A stretch of 64,000 nucleotides of DNA from Catonia carolina (Eukaryota > Arthropoda > Insecta > Hemiptera > Achilidae): the NCBI GenBank assembly GCA_035578175.1, contig JAQMRL010000008.1, positions 59,762,541-59,826,540 of the forward strand, written 5' to 3'. The notes beneath the pieces were generated by a model. That model did no database searches. It saw only the letters and a program-made list of their open reading frames with translations, and had not been told where the DNA came from. Both the position numbers and the translations under genes were made by a program. Positions within the stretch are counted from its first letter, which is position 1, and every line of letters starts with the position of its first letter. Of this stretch, positions 32,815-44,084 are shown piece by piece.

Positions 32815-33615
32815 TAACGGGTAGGTGAAATGTTTAATTATTTGCACTCAATCTGCAAGTTCCAGGGCTGTATGAAATGTTTTTCTCATTATATGGTCAG
32901 CCAATTATATGACTGAAGGATTTAACAAAAGAACAGGTAGAGGTGTAAAAGACGCTAGTAAGAGTTATCTCCTTTAAGAGAAATTAATTTCATTATTATA
33001 CAGCCATCTTCTGTAGTGAATGAAGTAAAAGTGTCATATGTAGGGTGGAAAATAGATGCTTTACAGAAGGCCTGGTATGCTGATAGCATACTGTTCCACT
33101 CAGTGAGGAAGGCATGGTAAACCACCTCACTCCTCGTTTTACTTGGTAAAGCCTCTATACTCTTTTTCAAAGTTAATGAGCTAAGAACGTACGCATTGCC
33201 CCCTACCCACTACGTAGCTAGCCAACGACTTGCCAGCAACGTTGTCAAACATGCTCTCGTAGCTGTGTTATATATTTCGTCAGCCATTTTTTAGCCTTTC
33301 AATGACAGTTATGACTTATGAACATAGAACCAAATGATTATGACTTTATGATTATAAAGTATTGCATGTTAAGCCGCTCTATAATCGATATGTTCAGTGC
33401 GAAATGCAAAAAACGAGTGAACTACTGCGGCTCTTATACGCGTGCGCTTAATGTTTGCCAGGCTGATACATTCGTACAACCTTACAACGGTGGCAAACGT
33501 TCTAATTGGTCTGAACGTGTGGAACAGCAGAACTCATTAACGGTGCGAAAAGCAATTTTAGTGGTTCAAATGAGCTTTTCGGCTGATGACCTTATTTTAA
33601 ACAACCTAAAAATTT
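32815..33615 (+). mobile_element. Family C retroposon, split by a TA-flanked insertion
   Basis: The 5' part (32815-33157) runs from 'cccgtaacgggtaggtg' to 'gtaaagcctcta'. The 3' end reappears at 33561 with 'gtggttcaaatgagcttttcggctgatgacc'. Joining 33157 to 33561 restores the uninterrupted 'cctctagtggttcaaa' seen at 8408-8430. The next family C copy starts almost immediately after, at 33619. Confidence 0.75.
33158..33558. mobile_element. TA-flanked non-autonomous DNA element
   Basis: About 400 bp inserted in family C between TA dinucleotides (33156-33157 and 33559-33560). Its ends are imperfect inverted repeats: both contain GTTAATGAG facing inwards (33172-33180 on the left, complement at 33535-33543 on the right), with CTTTTTC / CTTTTCG-like sequence outside it. 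TA target use suggests the Tc1/mariner superfamily. No transposase is present, and a 114-codon frame at 33318-33662 runs past the right end and has no domain. Confidence 0.5.
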
Positions 33616-33618
33616 ATA

Positions 33619-34012
33619 CTCCCCATAACAGACAGGTGGAGTGTCAAATTATTTACACTTAATCTGTTCGTTGCAGGGCTAAAATAAAAAGTTTTGTTTC
33701 TTATCACGTAGTCAGCCAATTAAATAACCGAATCATTTAAAAACAAAAGAGGTAGAGGTGTAAAAGACACTAATCAGAGTTATCTCCTCTAAAAGTAATG
33801 AATTTCATTATACAGCCAGACCCTGTGGTTAATGAAGTGAAGGTATCATTTGCAGAGTGGAAAATATGTGCTTTTCAGAGGGCCCGGCATGCTGATAAGC
33901 GTACTTTTCCATCCAGTGAGGCACTTTTAAACTCTTCACTTCTCGTTTTACTTAGTAAAACCTCTACAGCTTCAAACCAGCCTTTCAGCTGATGACCTAA
34001 ACAACAACAAAA
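33619..34012 (+). mobile_element. Family C retroposon, full length
   Basis: Starts 'ccccataacagacaggtgg', ends 'gatgacctaaacaacaacaa' with a clear (AAC)n tail. The shared open frame runs from 33798 (MNFIIQPDPVVNEVKVSF...) for 64 codons. It follows the previous family C copy head to tail with almost no spacer. Confidence 0.9.
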
Positions 34013-34014
34013 AC

Positions 34015-35368
34015 TTATAAGGACTTTTATTGTTAAAAAAGAAATTAATCGCTGTAAAATTTAATGTAAAAAGATGAATAATTTTATTTAAAAGTTTATG
34101 ATTTTACTCAGATATAACGTGAACCTAACCCCGAAATTCATTGTCCACTGCGAATTTCACCAACCTTTCAACGAATGCATAACATTGCAAGTTGTTTATT
34201 CAGCAAAATGTTGATAATGTAAATTTAATTATATGCAGAATAATAATTATTTTAGTGATAATAATGACAAAAAGATACATGCAATTTATTTTCTGTCTAT
34301 TATCATTATTATTATTATGTTGTGTATATTTCATGCATGTATTGTTTCATTTCGTCGTCACACTGAATTTACAGAAGTTATCATAGCAAATAGGCACAAC
34401 GTTATTCTGGCTGCAGTCCGCAAACTGAACCAATTAAATTACACCCGACCGCTCGTCGCTCGTTGCCCGCTGCCTGTCGTTATTCGTCGCATCTGGAAAT
34501 GAAGTAATTTAGCAGATCACTTCCATACATTGCCCCTGTGCCGCTGTAACATACTCATACCGGAAGCTCATTTAATTGACGCGAACACTATATCTAAACT
34601 GTTTGCATTCGTTTTAATAATAATACCTTTAAAAATTGACTATTAAGTATTGTACCCAGTTTATACTCTCTATAATTGAAGTAACTAATAACGGTTCATT
34701 TCTACTCTGATTATATTAAACACTCATCATTTATTCATTTGTTGTTTGCATCTATAGTAGTTTGCCTGAAATCTATGAATCAGTTTTATTAATAGACTAG
34801 CTTACGTACTCGTTCTTCGAACGGTTTGCTTGGTGCTGTGGACGGTCTGTTGTTGTACCGAGTAAATAAATAAATAAACTATTTATATAGAGTAATGAAA
34901 AATTATGTTTTGAAGATTTAACCACACAAATATGTGTGTGTAATGTAATTCTAGGAAATTTAAATATTCGCTACAGAGCAATAAAAATTGGTGTTATACC
35001 GTTAAATGAAAGGTAAATCAAATGGGAACGTTCCACGATTGTTAACTACTAAGGTGACTCATTCGTTTTTCACAATAACACCGAGAACGGGTGTGTCGTT
35101 TGTGGCAGGGTATTGGTGAAAGGGGTAGGGTAGGTAACTAAACAGAGCTTCGGAATAAATACCGGCGGTGCGTAGGCCTATGTTTATTGTTATGTTCATT
35201 TTGTTTTCTAAAATATTGGTATGTTTATTTTTATAAAATTGGTAATATCTCCGTTATTATGCATGAAAATGAAAAAATCAACATAAACAAACTTATTTTT
35301 CTTTAAACGTTTCGTAATTTCGATTATGTGATAATTTTTGATTAACTGACTTGTAATGGAGATAATAA
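34015..35368. other. Unannotated stretch
   Basis: Locally GC-richer at 34440-34570 and 35090-35180. No gene or repeat motif recognised. Frames at 34192-34502 are hydrophobic chance frames. Confidence 0.4.
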
Positions 35369-35372
35369 TAGA

Positions 35373-35763
35373 CCATAATAGACAGGTGGAGTGTCAAATT
35401 ATTTACTCTCAATGTGGTCGTTGCAGGGCTAAAATAAATAGATATGTTTTTTACCACATAGTCAGCCAATTAAATGACTGAATCATTAAAGGACAGAAGA
35501 AGTGGAGGTGCAAAATGCACTAATCAGAGTTGTCTCCTCTGAAAGTAATGAATTTCATTATACAGCCAGACCCTGTGGTGAATAAAGTGAAGGTGTCATT
35601 TGCAGAGTGGAAAATATGTGCTTTTCTGAGGGACCGGCATGCTGATAAGCACTTTTCCACTCAGTGAGGGAGGCAATGGTAAACCACATCACTTCTCGGT
35701 TTACTTATTTAAACCTCTACAGGTTCAAGCTAGCCTTATGGCTGATGACCTAAACAACAACAA
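35373..35763 (+). mobile_element. Family C retroposon, full length
   Basis: From 'cataatagacaggtggagtg' to 'gatgacctaaacaacaacaa'. Very close to the copy at 33619-34012 (shared 'cgttgcagggctaaaataaa' and 'gcagagtggaaaatatgtgc'), so these two are a recent subfamily. Confidence 0.9.
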
Positions 35764-35769
35764 CGGTCA

Positions 35770-37040
35770 AAACAGAAACTTCAAACCCAATTTAGCTCCA
35801 CAAATTCTTTTTGTGAAAATATACTAACCTTTTGTGTAGATTACTAATCCGAGAACTGTTTGTTGCGATCTCTTGTAGTTTTTGACATCTGGGTGTGACG
35901 TAAGGACGGACAAAACAAAATGATAGAAGACAATTAAAAAAATTGCCACCATTAAAACTTTTTAACTTAAACTACTCTACATTAAACTGATCAGACTTTG
36001 CGCGACACCTACGTATTTTTAACCCTCCTAAGCGACCATCCATTTTTACGGCAACGACCATCATCATGGCGTTCGCATTTCATTTTTCTTGTCACCTTGA
36101 AATATTAAAAGTATAAAATTTATTGACTGAACAAACTTTGTAACAGTTTGGAATTAATCAGATAATAGAAACCCATCAAAGCAAAAATCTGTTCTGATGA
36201 TAGTGATGTATTCATTAATTGTGTCTATTCACTCTGGCCAACTAGTTGTTATTTATGTTTTAATAGATTTTAAAAATTTAACCATCTGATTACGTGGGGT
36301 TAACCTAAAGATCTTTTTATTAGTGAATAAAAATATATAATTAAAATACAAATCCTCTCACACCGCACGCAACTTTTGCAATGTATACATTTCAAATGTT
36401 TTGTATGAAATATAAGCGTAACATTAAACGTAAAATTATGAAATATATTTTAATGATTTCGCAATAATTTAAATTGCAAATCTTATTATTGTATTGGTAG
36501 TTATTACTCAGATAACCAATCATACAACATAATTTTATGATATGTTAACAAAGTTATAATAATGCAAAATATTTCGCAATTGTAATTTGCATCGTGTTTC
36601 TACATTTTTATTGGTTGTATTCACATATTATAAATGAGGAGAGATTGAATATCTTGGGTTTTTATATTGTAATAGTTAACATACGTCTTGTCTGTATTCT
36701 TTACAACCAGAAATATATTACTGCCATTCGACTTAGTAGTTGGCCTCTTTTAAAAAGGTTAAATAATTTACTATTATACTAATAGAGAAATTGCTGAATG
36801 GCTATCAATATTATTTTATGGTTTTATGAACAGGCGAATTTTCGATGCTTACTTTAGTTCTAAAATGATTGGTGAATGTAAAAATTTTGAATTAATTCGC
36901 GTTTTGGCTAATCTGTTTACATTGTACATCGAAGGATTTTATTTAAATTAGTTTTGATGTTGTTTACGGAACAATCTTATCCACAATCTTAAGTACGTCG
37001 TAATGTAAGAGAATAACAAGAATGTTATTGATATTGAATT
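35770..37040. other. Unannotated AT-rich stretch with repeat E
   Basis: 36025-36115 resembles 17646-17722 ('taagcgacca', 'gaaatattaaaagta'). The rest shows no recognisable feature. Confidence 0.4.
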
Positions 37041-37044
37041 GAAT

Positions 37045-38015
37045 ATTTACTTTCTCTTGCTTGTATGAATATATAAGAAGGAAAGTATTGTTTTCACGTC
37101 AATTTGTTGAAATCGAAATTCACCGAATTTATACGTTTTCAGACCCCGTGAACCCAAAAAACATGTTTTTAGCGATTGGTGTGTGTGTGTGTGTGTGAGC
37201 AAAATATCTTAAGAACGGAACATCGTATGAAGTTGAAACTTGCAACGTAAGTTAGGTACTACTAGAGGACCTGACACGAACAATTTCATCAAAATCGGTC
37301 AACCGGATTTTTAAGATTTTAGAAGTTAGTAGTTTATTCGAGTCATTTTTTACAATTTTGCGATTGTCTCAAAAAACGGCTCGTACGATTTTTTTTAAAT
37401 CGCCTTATTTACTAAATTTTTTATGTTCTATGAGATAGGGTAGGTTGCCATGTCTGCTGAAATTCTTGGGGAGGCTGTACTCTCGTAGAAAAAATATTTT
37501 TTTTTTAAGAGTGCAGCTTTAATATGCATTTTAGTGTAAGATAATTTAAAAACCTACAACTTTTATTTCCAACATTCTTTTGTTTAACGCTTTTCTGTTT
37601 AGCGGTTTAGTTGCTAAAACGCTTGTTTAGCGGTATTTAGTGATTTTCTGTTTATTTTTTCCACGAAAATTTGTAAAAAAAAATATTTTTGTTAAGATTT
37701 CAGCCTTAGTATGCATTTTACGACAAAAGTGTAACAATCAAATTTATAGGAAATTAAAAGATCTACAACTTTTATTTTGCGCAGTTTTCTCGACAGAGTC
37801 TAGTTTAGCGTTAAAGAGTGTTTTTCCTTATTTTTAAACCAAACAGGTTGATTTGCATTTTGCTTCATTCATTCATGATTAAAACAAGGTTGTATATTTT
37901 GAGGTTAGTTTTTTGTTTATTTATAATGTTTTATTACTAATATTATGCTATATTGTTCTATATTTGCATTGGCAAAAACAATTTGTGTGAGTGTTTCACA
38001 CCAGATTTTTAATAA
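37045..38015 (+). mobile_element. Family D repeat, full length
   Basis: Starts 'actttctcttgcttgtatga' and ends 'gagtgtttcacaccagattttt' (37987-38010). The (GT)n tract is at 37181-37196. Segments in the usual order: 'gaacccaaaaaacatg' (37150), 'acatcgtatgaagttg', 'caaaatcggtcaacc', 'gagatagggtagg', 'aatatgcattttag', 'gcctagtttagcg'-like. An extra partial duplication of 'aacgctt...tttagcggt' occurs near 37586-37632. This copy shows the element length, about 0.97 kb. Confidence 0.85.
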
Positions 38016-38124
38016 TTTAATCCTTTGAGGCAAGGAGAGATCAGTATTTAATAAAATGGGTTCTATTTTCAAAAATCACAACTTTACTTTTGCAACAAAA
38101 ATGAGGTATTAAAGATGTTACTTC

Positions 38125-38535
38125 TTCTCTGTGCTCGTGTACATTGTAGAATCCTGGACCTTGGATAAAGCTTTGAAACTGGAGGCATTTGAGATGTGGC
38201 TGTACTGTCGAATTGTGAGGGTCCTATAGACTGCTCGGATGCCAAATATAAAGGTTCTTAGGAGAATGAAGAACGTTGTGGAAGTCATTTCCACCATCAA
38301 GCGTAGGAAACTCCAATATTTTGGACATATGACAAGCGGAATGAATTACGATAGTTGTTACAACTCATTCTGCAGGAAAAAATATCGAAAACGAGTACTT
38401 GGAGAAGAATGGTGTCGTGGCTTTGAAATCCTGAGAACTTGGTTTGGAAAAATCTCAGAAGAGCAATTTTGCAGTGCAACGAACATATTAAGAATTGCTA
38501 TCATGGTCGCCAACATTCGGAACGGATAGGCACCT
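38125..38535 (+). pseudogene. LINE reverse transcriptase C-terminal relic (tail family L2)
   Basis: The frame reads ESWTLDKALKLEAFEMWLYCRIVRV, one stop, then PNIKVLRRMKNVVEVISTIKRRKLQYFGHM and, further on, LRTWFGKISEEQF and LRIAIMVANIRNG-stop (38529). This is the conserved end of another common insect non-LTR family ('LEAFEMW.YRRML', 'TIK.RKL.YFGH', 'NLR.WFG....ELFR.A..K..IA.MIANIRNG'). Apart from one stop (38227) and small changes it is continuous over about 130 residues, so it is one of the younger relics. The catalytic domain is absent. Confidence 0.8.
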
Positions 38536-38539
38536 GTAT

Positions 38540-39745
38540 AAGAAGAATCCTCTGTTAAAGAAAATGGTGGTCAGGTTTTGTAATTGTAATTTGAAGAATA
38601 TATCTTATATTTTCAGTTCATAATGAAATCGAGCATTTAATTTTACCCAGGTGTTTGTAGGTTTTTTTATAAATTTATTCTTTCTTAAACGAAAATAATA
38701 CTAACGGTTTTGAATATTTTAACAAAGGTTTATTTATTAAAATATTTAGTCTTTTATTAAGTTTCTATTATTTATATGTGATTGACAGAAACAAAATTAA
38801 ATTGTAGTAATTTTACTGACGGGGTACAAAACAAAAATTAAAACACAAAAGGGTTCTCGTGTAAAACTGCTAAAGCATTAAAGTATTTTTGACGTTATTA
38901 CGAGGTGTAATTAATTACAGCTGCAATTCTAGTGTTGGTGAATAACAAGGTAGACATCAGGTGTGCGTTAGATGGTAAATAATAGTGGGGGAAAATTCCC
39001 ACAGAGTACAGACACCCAACCAGTTTTTAAAATGAGGCTCGTAATGAACAGCAAGTTTGTCCTGTTACTCAATCCACCAAGCGTATGAAAAACAACACAC
39101 ATACATTCATAGTATCTACTATACACAGCCTTATTAAAAAATATTATTTCAAAATGGCTTGGTAAAGCCATCGTACATCTTCATTCCGCTTCATGGGAAC
39201 AACCTTTGACCCTGAAGATCAATGAAACGTTTTCTTTAGTTTTCTAACATAGGTTTAGCCTCCCGTGACGCTTCATATGATGATTCATACTAAGTTCAAG
39301 CAAGCGTTTCACAAATTTTATAACAGGTGGACACCTTTCCCCCCTTCCTATTCTCTAGTTTGCCAAAAACAGCACCTGCTGACTTGGAGTTAACAAAAAA
39401 GAAAAAAGCAAACCGGCTTTTACGTTGTTCAAGTGTATTCAAAGATATTAATGAAAATAAATTATGTCTTGGTAAAAATACTGTGCCCATGACATCTGGT
39501 GGTTTGAAACGTCGTATGTTCCGTCTTTAACCACATGGAACATAGCCTACATACTCGTCCTCTGAATTTGCTTTATAAAAAAACTGAGTTATTCATAATT
39601 ATATCTAATTGATTTAATTCGTTTTACTATGTGCATTGTAATCCAAAGTGTTTTTAGTTAACCTTTTTATTACACGTTACTGAGTTGATTATTTTTGTAT
39701 ATGGGAATGTTGTTGGTAAATATACGTTCAGTTGACAAATCTGTT
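38540..39745. other. Unannotated stretch
   Basis: Frames of 60-67 codons at 38968-39171 and 39296-39530 have no domain I recognise. The sequence around 39330-39520 is less AT-rich and could be an old element. Confidence 0.4.
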
Positions 39746-39747
39746 TT

Positions 39748-39950
39748 GGCATTCTTCTTCGTTAGCTGCCAATCCGATTTCGAATGTTGGCGATAACCAC
39801 CGATATCTGCACCTTATTCATGGCTATTCTGAACAGTTCCACCGTACACTTTTCAAACCAAGTCTTAAGGATTGCCAGCCAGGATATTATTTTCGTTCTT
39901 AACGTCTTGTTACCGATTAACTTGCTCCATACCACCACACCAAACACAAC
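39748..39950 (-). pseudogene. LINE reverse transcriptase C-terminal relic (tail family L2)
   Basis: On the minus strand: KIISWLAILKTWFEKCTVEL, FRIAMNKVQISVVIANIRNR, IGS-stop. It covers the same last 50 residues as 38450-38529 but comes from a diverged copy in opposite orientation, ending in a GAA-rich 3' tail near 39750. Only the tail is present. Confidence 0.75.
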
Positions 39951-39954
39951 AAGA

Positions 39955-41015
39955 GAGGCATGGTTTCAAATGATTGTCGTAAATGTCGATTAACTGTCTG
40001 TCGCGCAACTCTCGACCACTGCAATCAACAGCAAGACCTCGTCAACCTCTCTCAACTTTGTATCAACTCTTGTCAACAAGCGAGGCATTAAGTTGTATAT
40101 GAGCTTGTTAACGGTTAACATGTCGTCAACTGATTCTTGTGATTTTCGCATGTAGAACGTTTTTATTGGCGCAATTTAAAGCAAACCAGCTTTGTGGGAT
40201 TCAAAATATGCAGATTATTCCTATAGAATAAAAAAGCAGGAATCTTGGAATCCTGGAGTCAATTTCCATCGAATTGAAAGAGGGTTTTAAAGATTTTTCT
40301 AAAATAAAAATAAACATGAATCGGAAAAAGCTATAAATAATAGCTATATAAACAGAAAATCACTATTTAATGAAGATAGCCTACAATGTTTTAAATTTGC
40401 TTGCCTTAATGTTACGGCCAACCCTTCTTTTGCCGGAATGCACTTCTTCATAGTTATATCCTGTTTTTGCACGTGTCTTTTATAATATTAAATAAATCGT
40501 CAAACGATTTCGTTGTGACATGGAAGTAATTGAAAAATTTTGTTTCGTAATCTACGAGTTCTTTACACTATTGTGTATAAAAATGCACTGGCTTTTTTAC
40601 ACTTTCGATTAAAAATAATAAACATAGAATTCGATTTTTTTAAGGATATCAAGTTGCACAACGTGACTATTTGGTCCGGTTCCATTGTACTTACTGAACG
40701 GAAGAATACAACTTTCAAAGTGTTGGGTAGTTGACGGAGAGTAGTTGCTATAGTTTTGTGGTGTGGTGTGGTGGTGTGGTAGCGAGTTGATGGTTAACAA
40801 GAGCCCTTAGTGCTCTCCTTCTTGCGACCTCACCTTGCAGTATTTGCCAAAGCAGATGTATCATAGCATAGTCGTATTTAATTATTAACTATATACCTTT
40901 CACTACCACTTAAATTTACAAAAAGGTTTTACGTCTACTCATTTATGTATAATCGGGATATCAGCTTTATTTTATTGTTTGTCATATTGTTTTTTTTCTT
41001 TAATTTTATTTATAA
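39955..41015. other. Unannotated stretch
   Basis: 40740-40780 is a GTG/GGTGT-rich tract. No gene or element recognised. Confidence 0.4.
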
Positions 41016-41017
41016 AG

Positions 41018-41049
41018 GTCGCATCAACTGCTAATGGTTATTAGCGACC
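41018..41049 (-). other. 3' hairpin of the L5 retroelement tail
   Basis: Outer arms GGTCGC / GCGACC and an alternative inner stem GCTAAT-GGTT-ATTAGC compete with each other. It is followed on the minus strand by TTTATAAATAAA. Such 3' structures are often recognised by the element's own reverse transcriptase. That role is inferred. Confidence 0.45.
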
Positions 41050-41395
41050 ACAATAGGAATTATACATATAACAATAAAAATAACAATTTCATAAATTAAA
41101 ACATAAGAAAGAGAAAATTAGTAGGCCTATCAGGTTTTGTCTTCAACAGCAACATAACGTAGGAATTTTAAAACTTTGTCACAACTGTCTTTACACCTAA
41201 CATTGTCTTGAAATATTGCAGAAATACCAATAAGAGTACGGGTGCTTTGAAGTTCTCGACATTCTGAAACGATATGTGAAACCGTTGCTTTCCGTCGCAG
41301 AAAGGGCACACTGTCGGCGTTTTGTGAGCAAGTGCTGGTGTGATATAAGTGAGTGCCTAATCCGCAATCAGCAGAAACCAAAACCCTTTGCCAAT
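41018..41395 (-). pseudogene. Probable 3' end of a non-LTR retrotransposon (L5)
   Basis: A minus-strand frame ending with a stop at 41130-41132 contains FLRRKATVSHIVSECRELQS and KVLKFLRYVAVEDK. The H..SEC spacing resembles the zinc-knuckle-like tail (C..C..H..C) that follows RNase H in some LINEs. An AT-rich 3' region follows with a nested hairpin at 41018-41049 (GGTCGC...GCGACC; inner GCTAAT-GGTT-ATTAGC), then an A-rich end. Family identity is uncertain. Confidence 0.45.
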
Positions 41396-41399
41396 TACC

Positions 41400-41798
41400 T
41401 TTTGTATTACATTACCACTACTTTAGACTTTAATGCTTTAAAATTTTAGGCTTACCTTACAGACAAATTATTAACAATTTACAGTGAATACCGAATATCG
41501 CTGATAAATATTTTAATTAGTTGACAAATATTTTTTTAAATTTACTTACCAAAAAAACGAAATTGACAATTAGGCCTAATTGTTATATTGGGAGTTACGG
41601 CAGAGAACATCCATCAAAATTTATTCTCGTTCTTTAACGATTTGCTTTGAGTTTACTATAATTTGCGTCATATCATTGTGAGGGTAACGGTTGAAGTAAT
41701 TGGTCACAGTATTGCCAGATGCATTTTCCGTTGCTACTTGTACGATTATCTCATTAACACGAGCACATAAAACAATGCAAGTATACGTATATATCTAG
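41400..41798. other. Unannotated AT-rich stretch
   Basis: No recognisable feature before the module array that begins at 41802. Confidence 0.45.
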
Positions 41799-42221
41799 AG
41801 TGTTTGGTAAAAAGAGTATAAGTCAAAAATTGGTCAAAATGAGATAAGTCAACAAGCAGATGTAAAAAAAAATCTAGATTTTTTTGGTCTAGTTAGTATA
41901 AGTCGACAATAAATACTCGAAGAGATATTCAGTTTGGTTTAAATAATATAATTCTGAGCCTTACATTTGTGTTTGGTAAAAACAGTATATGTTGACTTAT
42001 ACTATTAGAGTCACCATTACGAGAATTAGAAATTGGTCATAATAGTATAAGTCGTAAGTTAGGATAGGTTGTGCTTGATAACAAATCATATGGTAATCAG
42101 CTGTTGCATTGTTTTAATCTGTTCTGTGTGTATGTAAGCGTTTAATATTGTAAACGTATTTTGAATTCACTGTTTATTAAAAATAAATTACGTAATTGTG
42201 CTTTATAGTTCAATAAGTAAA

Positions 42222-44084
42222 ATGTCTTTTCGGGAAATAACGCAGTTCAGTATGACATTAGCAAACCTGACAAATGAAGGTATGTATTGACATTAATTCA
42301 AAGTTAACCTATAAAACGTTATTAAACCTTGTTAGGAAATTTGGAAACCTTATAATAACGGGTTTGGTTATTATTGTCTTCTGAAATAATTTCTATGAAT
42401 AACTGCATACAATATATTTTTATTATTTCTGATGGAAGATCAGGTTTTTTCATACTGCTTGCTTATTTCATAATCATAATCAAGCCCTTTATTTTCGTTT
42501 CTTATAACCTCAGTTGTTTATAAACACTCAGTTGTCTTCTTTTATTTTGTTGTTATAAAACTAATATAGGTTCAAGAAGTTGTAAACATCCGCAATGAAC
42601 TCTGAAAACAGATTACTTTGTGCTTTTGGTTAATGTATTTTACTGATTTCAGAATATTCTAATAAATTTGCTTTCCAGTCCAATAAATAATTATAAAAAA
42701 ACTTATTATTACTATCATTGTGCTATGATCTAACTAAATTATCGTCCTTTTCTGAAAAACAAATAATTTGAAGCCAATAAAATGAATATTATCTAGATAA
42801 AGTAGGTAATTGTTTTCCTCCTATTTTAAGAAGGTTTAAGTTCTTGGTCCCAAATATCTGTTCATCATGTTTATTTATCTTAATTTATTTTCAGATTCTG
42901 ATGAATCTATGTCTGACAGATCATCTGATCTTAATGATGAACAGATTAAGATGGCTTTATTATAGAAGAATCCATTGTCAGTACGTCAGAAATTAGGGTT
43001 AGTTTTATTGATAGTGAACTGACTGAAGTAGGAAGAATCTTTTCTGAAAGTGATGACATAGATCTTGATGTAAATTATATTCCCTCAAGCGACCAAGATA
43101 CAAATAGTTCTGAAGATGAGATTCCATTACAATCAAATAAACGAACACCTAAGAAATTAAAAAGAAAATTGTTACTGATTAAAACCGCAGCTGATACTTC
43201 TGATGGTAATGAAATTATTAATAACAATCATGCGGAAGTAATTGAATTATCATTAGACTCTAAAGTTTCTAAAAATCTGAGAGAAAATCAGACGGAAAAA
43301 AATTCCAATAATATTTTAAAGAAAAGAAAACGTAGTGCAAAAGGAGAAGGTGTTTTCTGCCGTAAAATTAGGTTAGAAAGAAAATATTGTCGTAACAGTG
43401 GCAAAGAATACATTACTAGTAAGGGGAAAGTAGTTGTCGGTCGAGTCTCTAAAGATATTCGTATGTGTAGATCAAAATGCAAGGAAAAATTGGAAAAGCA
43501 AGTGGGAAACAAAATGGTCAAAGAATTATTGTTTGACGAGTACTGGTCTATGGGAGAAAGGGACAGGACGTGTGGCTTACTTATGTGGTCTAATTGATAC
43601 CAAATCTCCTGCAACAACTTGTCTGCATTAGCAGCAATTTGCAAAACAGTCGGACGTTAAACCAAAAAAAAAAAAAAAAAAAAATCCTGCAACAAGCCGA
43701 AAAAGAACTAACGACCCAGAAAAACAGCGTAATAGGACTGCAACAAACTCATTTCATTTTTGTATTAATGGGGAACGTACAAAGGTGTGTAGAAAATGCT
43801 TTATGGACACTCTGGGCGAAACCAACATGTTTATTACTCAAGTTATTAAAAATAAAGTTCTTTAGTTGTCAGGATACCTGAACGTGATAATAGAGGCCGA
43901 AGAACTGCAGCCAGAACAACTGTACAATTCTCCTTTGGCAATTTCTGAAGCAAAGAAGAAGGATATACTTCAGTTACTTGAACATATCCCTGATGTGTTT
44001 CACCAATTTTATAAAGATTTAAAATCATCAAAGGGAACACCAGACACTTATCCGGATATTGAAGGACACGAAGAAGATGATTAA
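42222..44084 (+). pseudogene. Two-exon gene of an uncharacterised transposase-like family, broken
   Basis: Exon 1 runs from the ATG at 42222 to 42279 (MSFREITQFSMTLANLTNE), followed by GTATGT. Exon 2 begins after TTTTCAG at 42895, and the split codon (G + AT) restores Asp, giving DSDESMSDRSSDLNDEQIK. The acidic start passes through a frameshift near 42950 into a long basic region, then RKYCRNSGKEYITSKGKVVV and a Cys-containing segment (MCRSKCKEKL), YWSMGERDR, a second frameshift near 43570, and, past a SINE insertion, SFHFCINGERTKVCRKCF plus MDTLG. The order GKEY / C-x3-C / YW.xG / NG.R..VC..F..TL is one I know from multi-copy uncharacterised insect and hydra proteins. Their C-terminal catalytic part is not present here. 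The product ends near EGHEEDD-stop (44082). Confidence 0.55.
43618..43684 (+). mobile_element. Family B SINE, 3' fragment inserted in an exon
   Basis: Only the last about 45 bp of family B ('gcagcaatttgcaaaacagt', 'cggacgttaaacc') plus a run of over 20 A. It is flanked by an exact 11-bp target duplication TCCTGCAACAA (43607-43617 and 43685-43695). Removing the insert and one duplicate restores a continuous frame ...TKSPATSRKRTNDP... across the junction. This is a 5'-truncated retroposition event. Confidence 0.9.

Noticed and set aside
33318..33662. 114-codon plus frame
   Set aside because: Runs across the right end of an inserted element into two repeat copies, so it is a composite of repeats.
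43288..43644. 118-codon minus-strand frame
   Set aside because: Antisense to the GKEY-family gene. The sense strand has the recognisable motifs.
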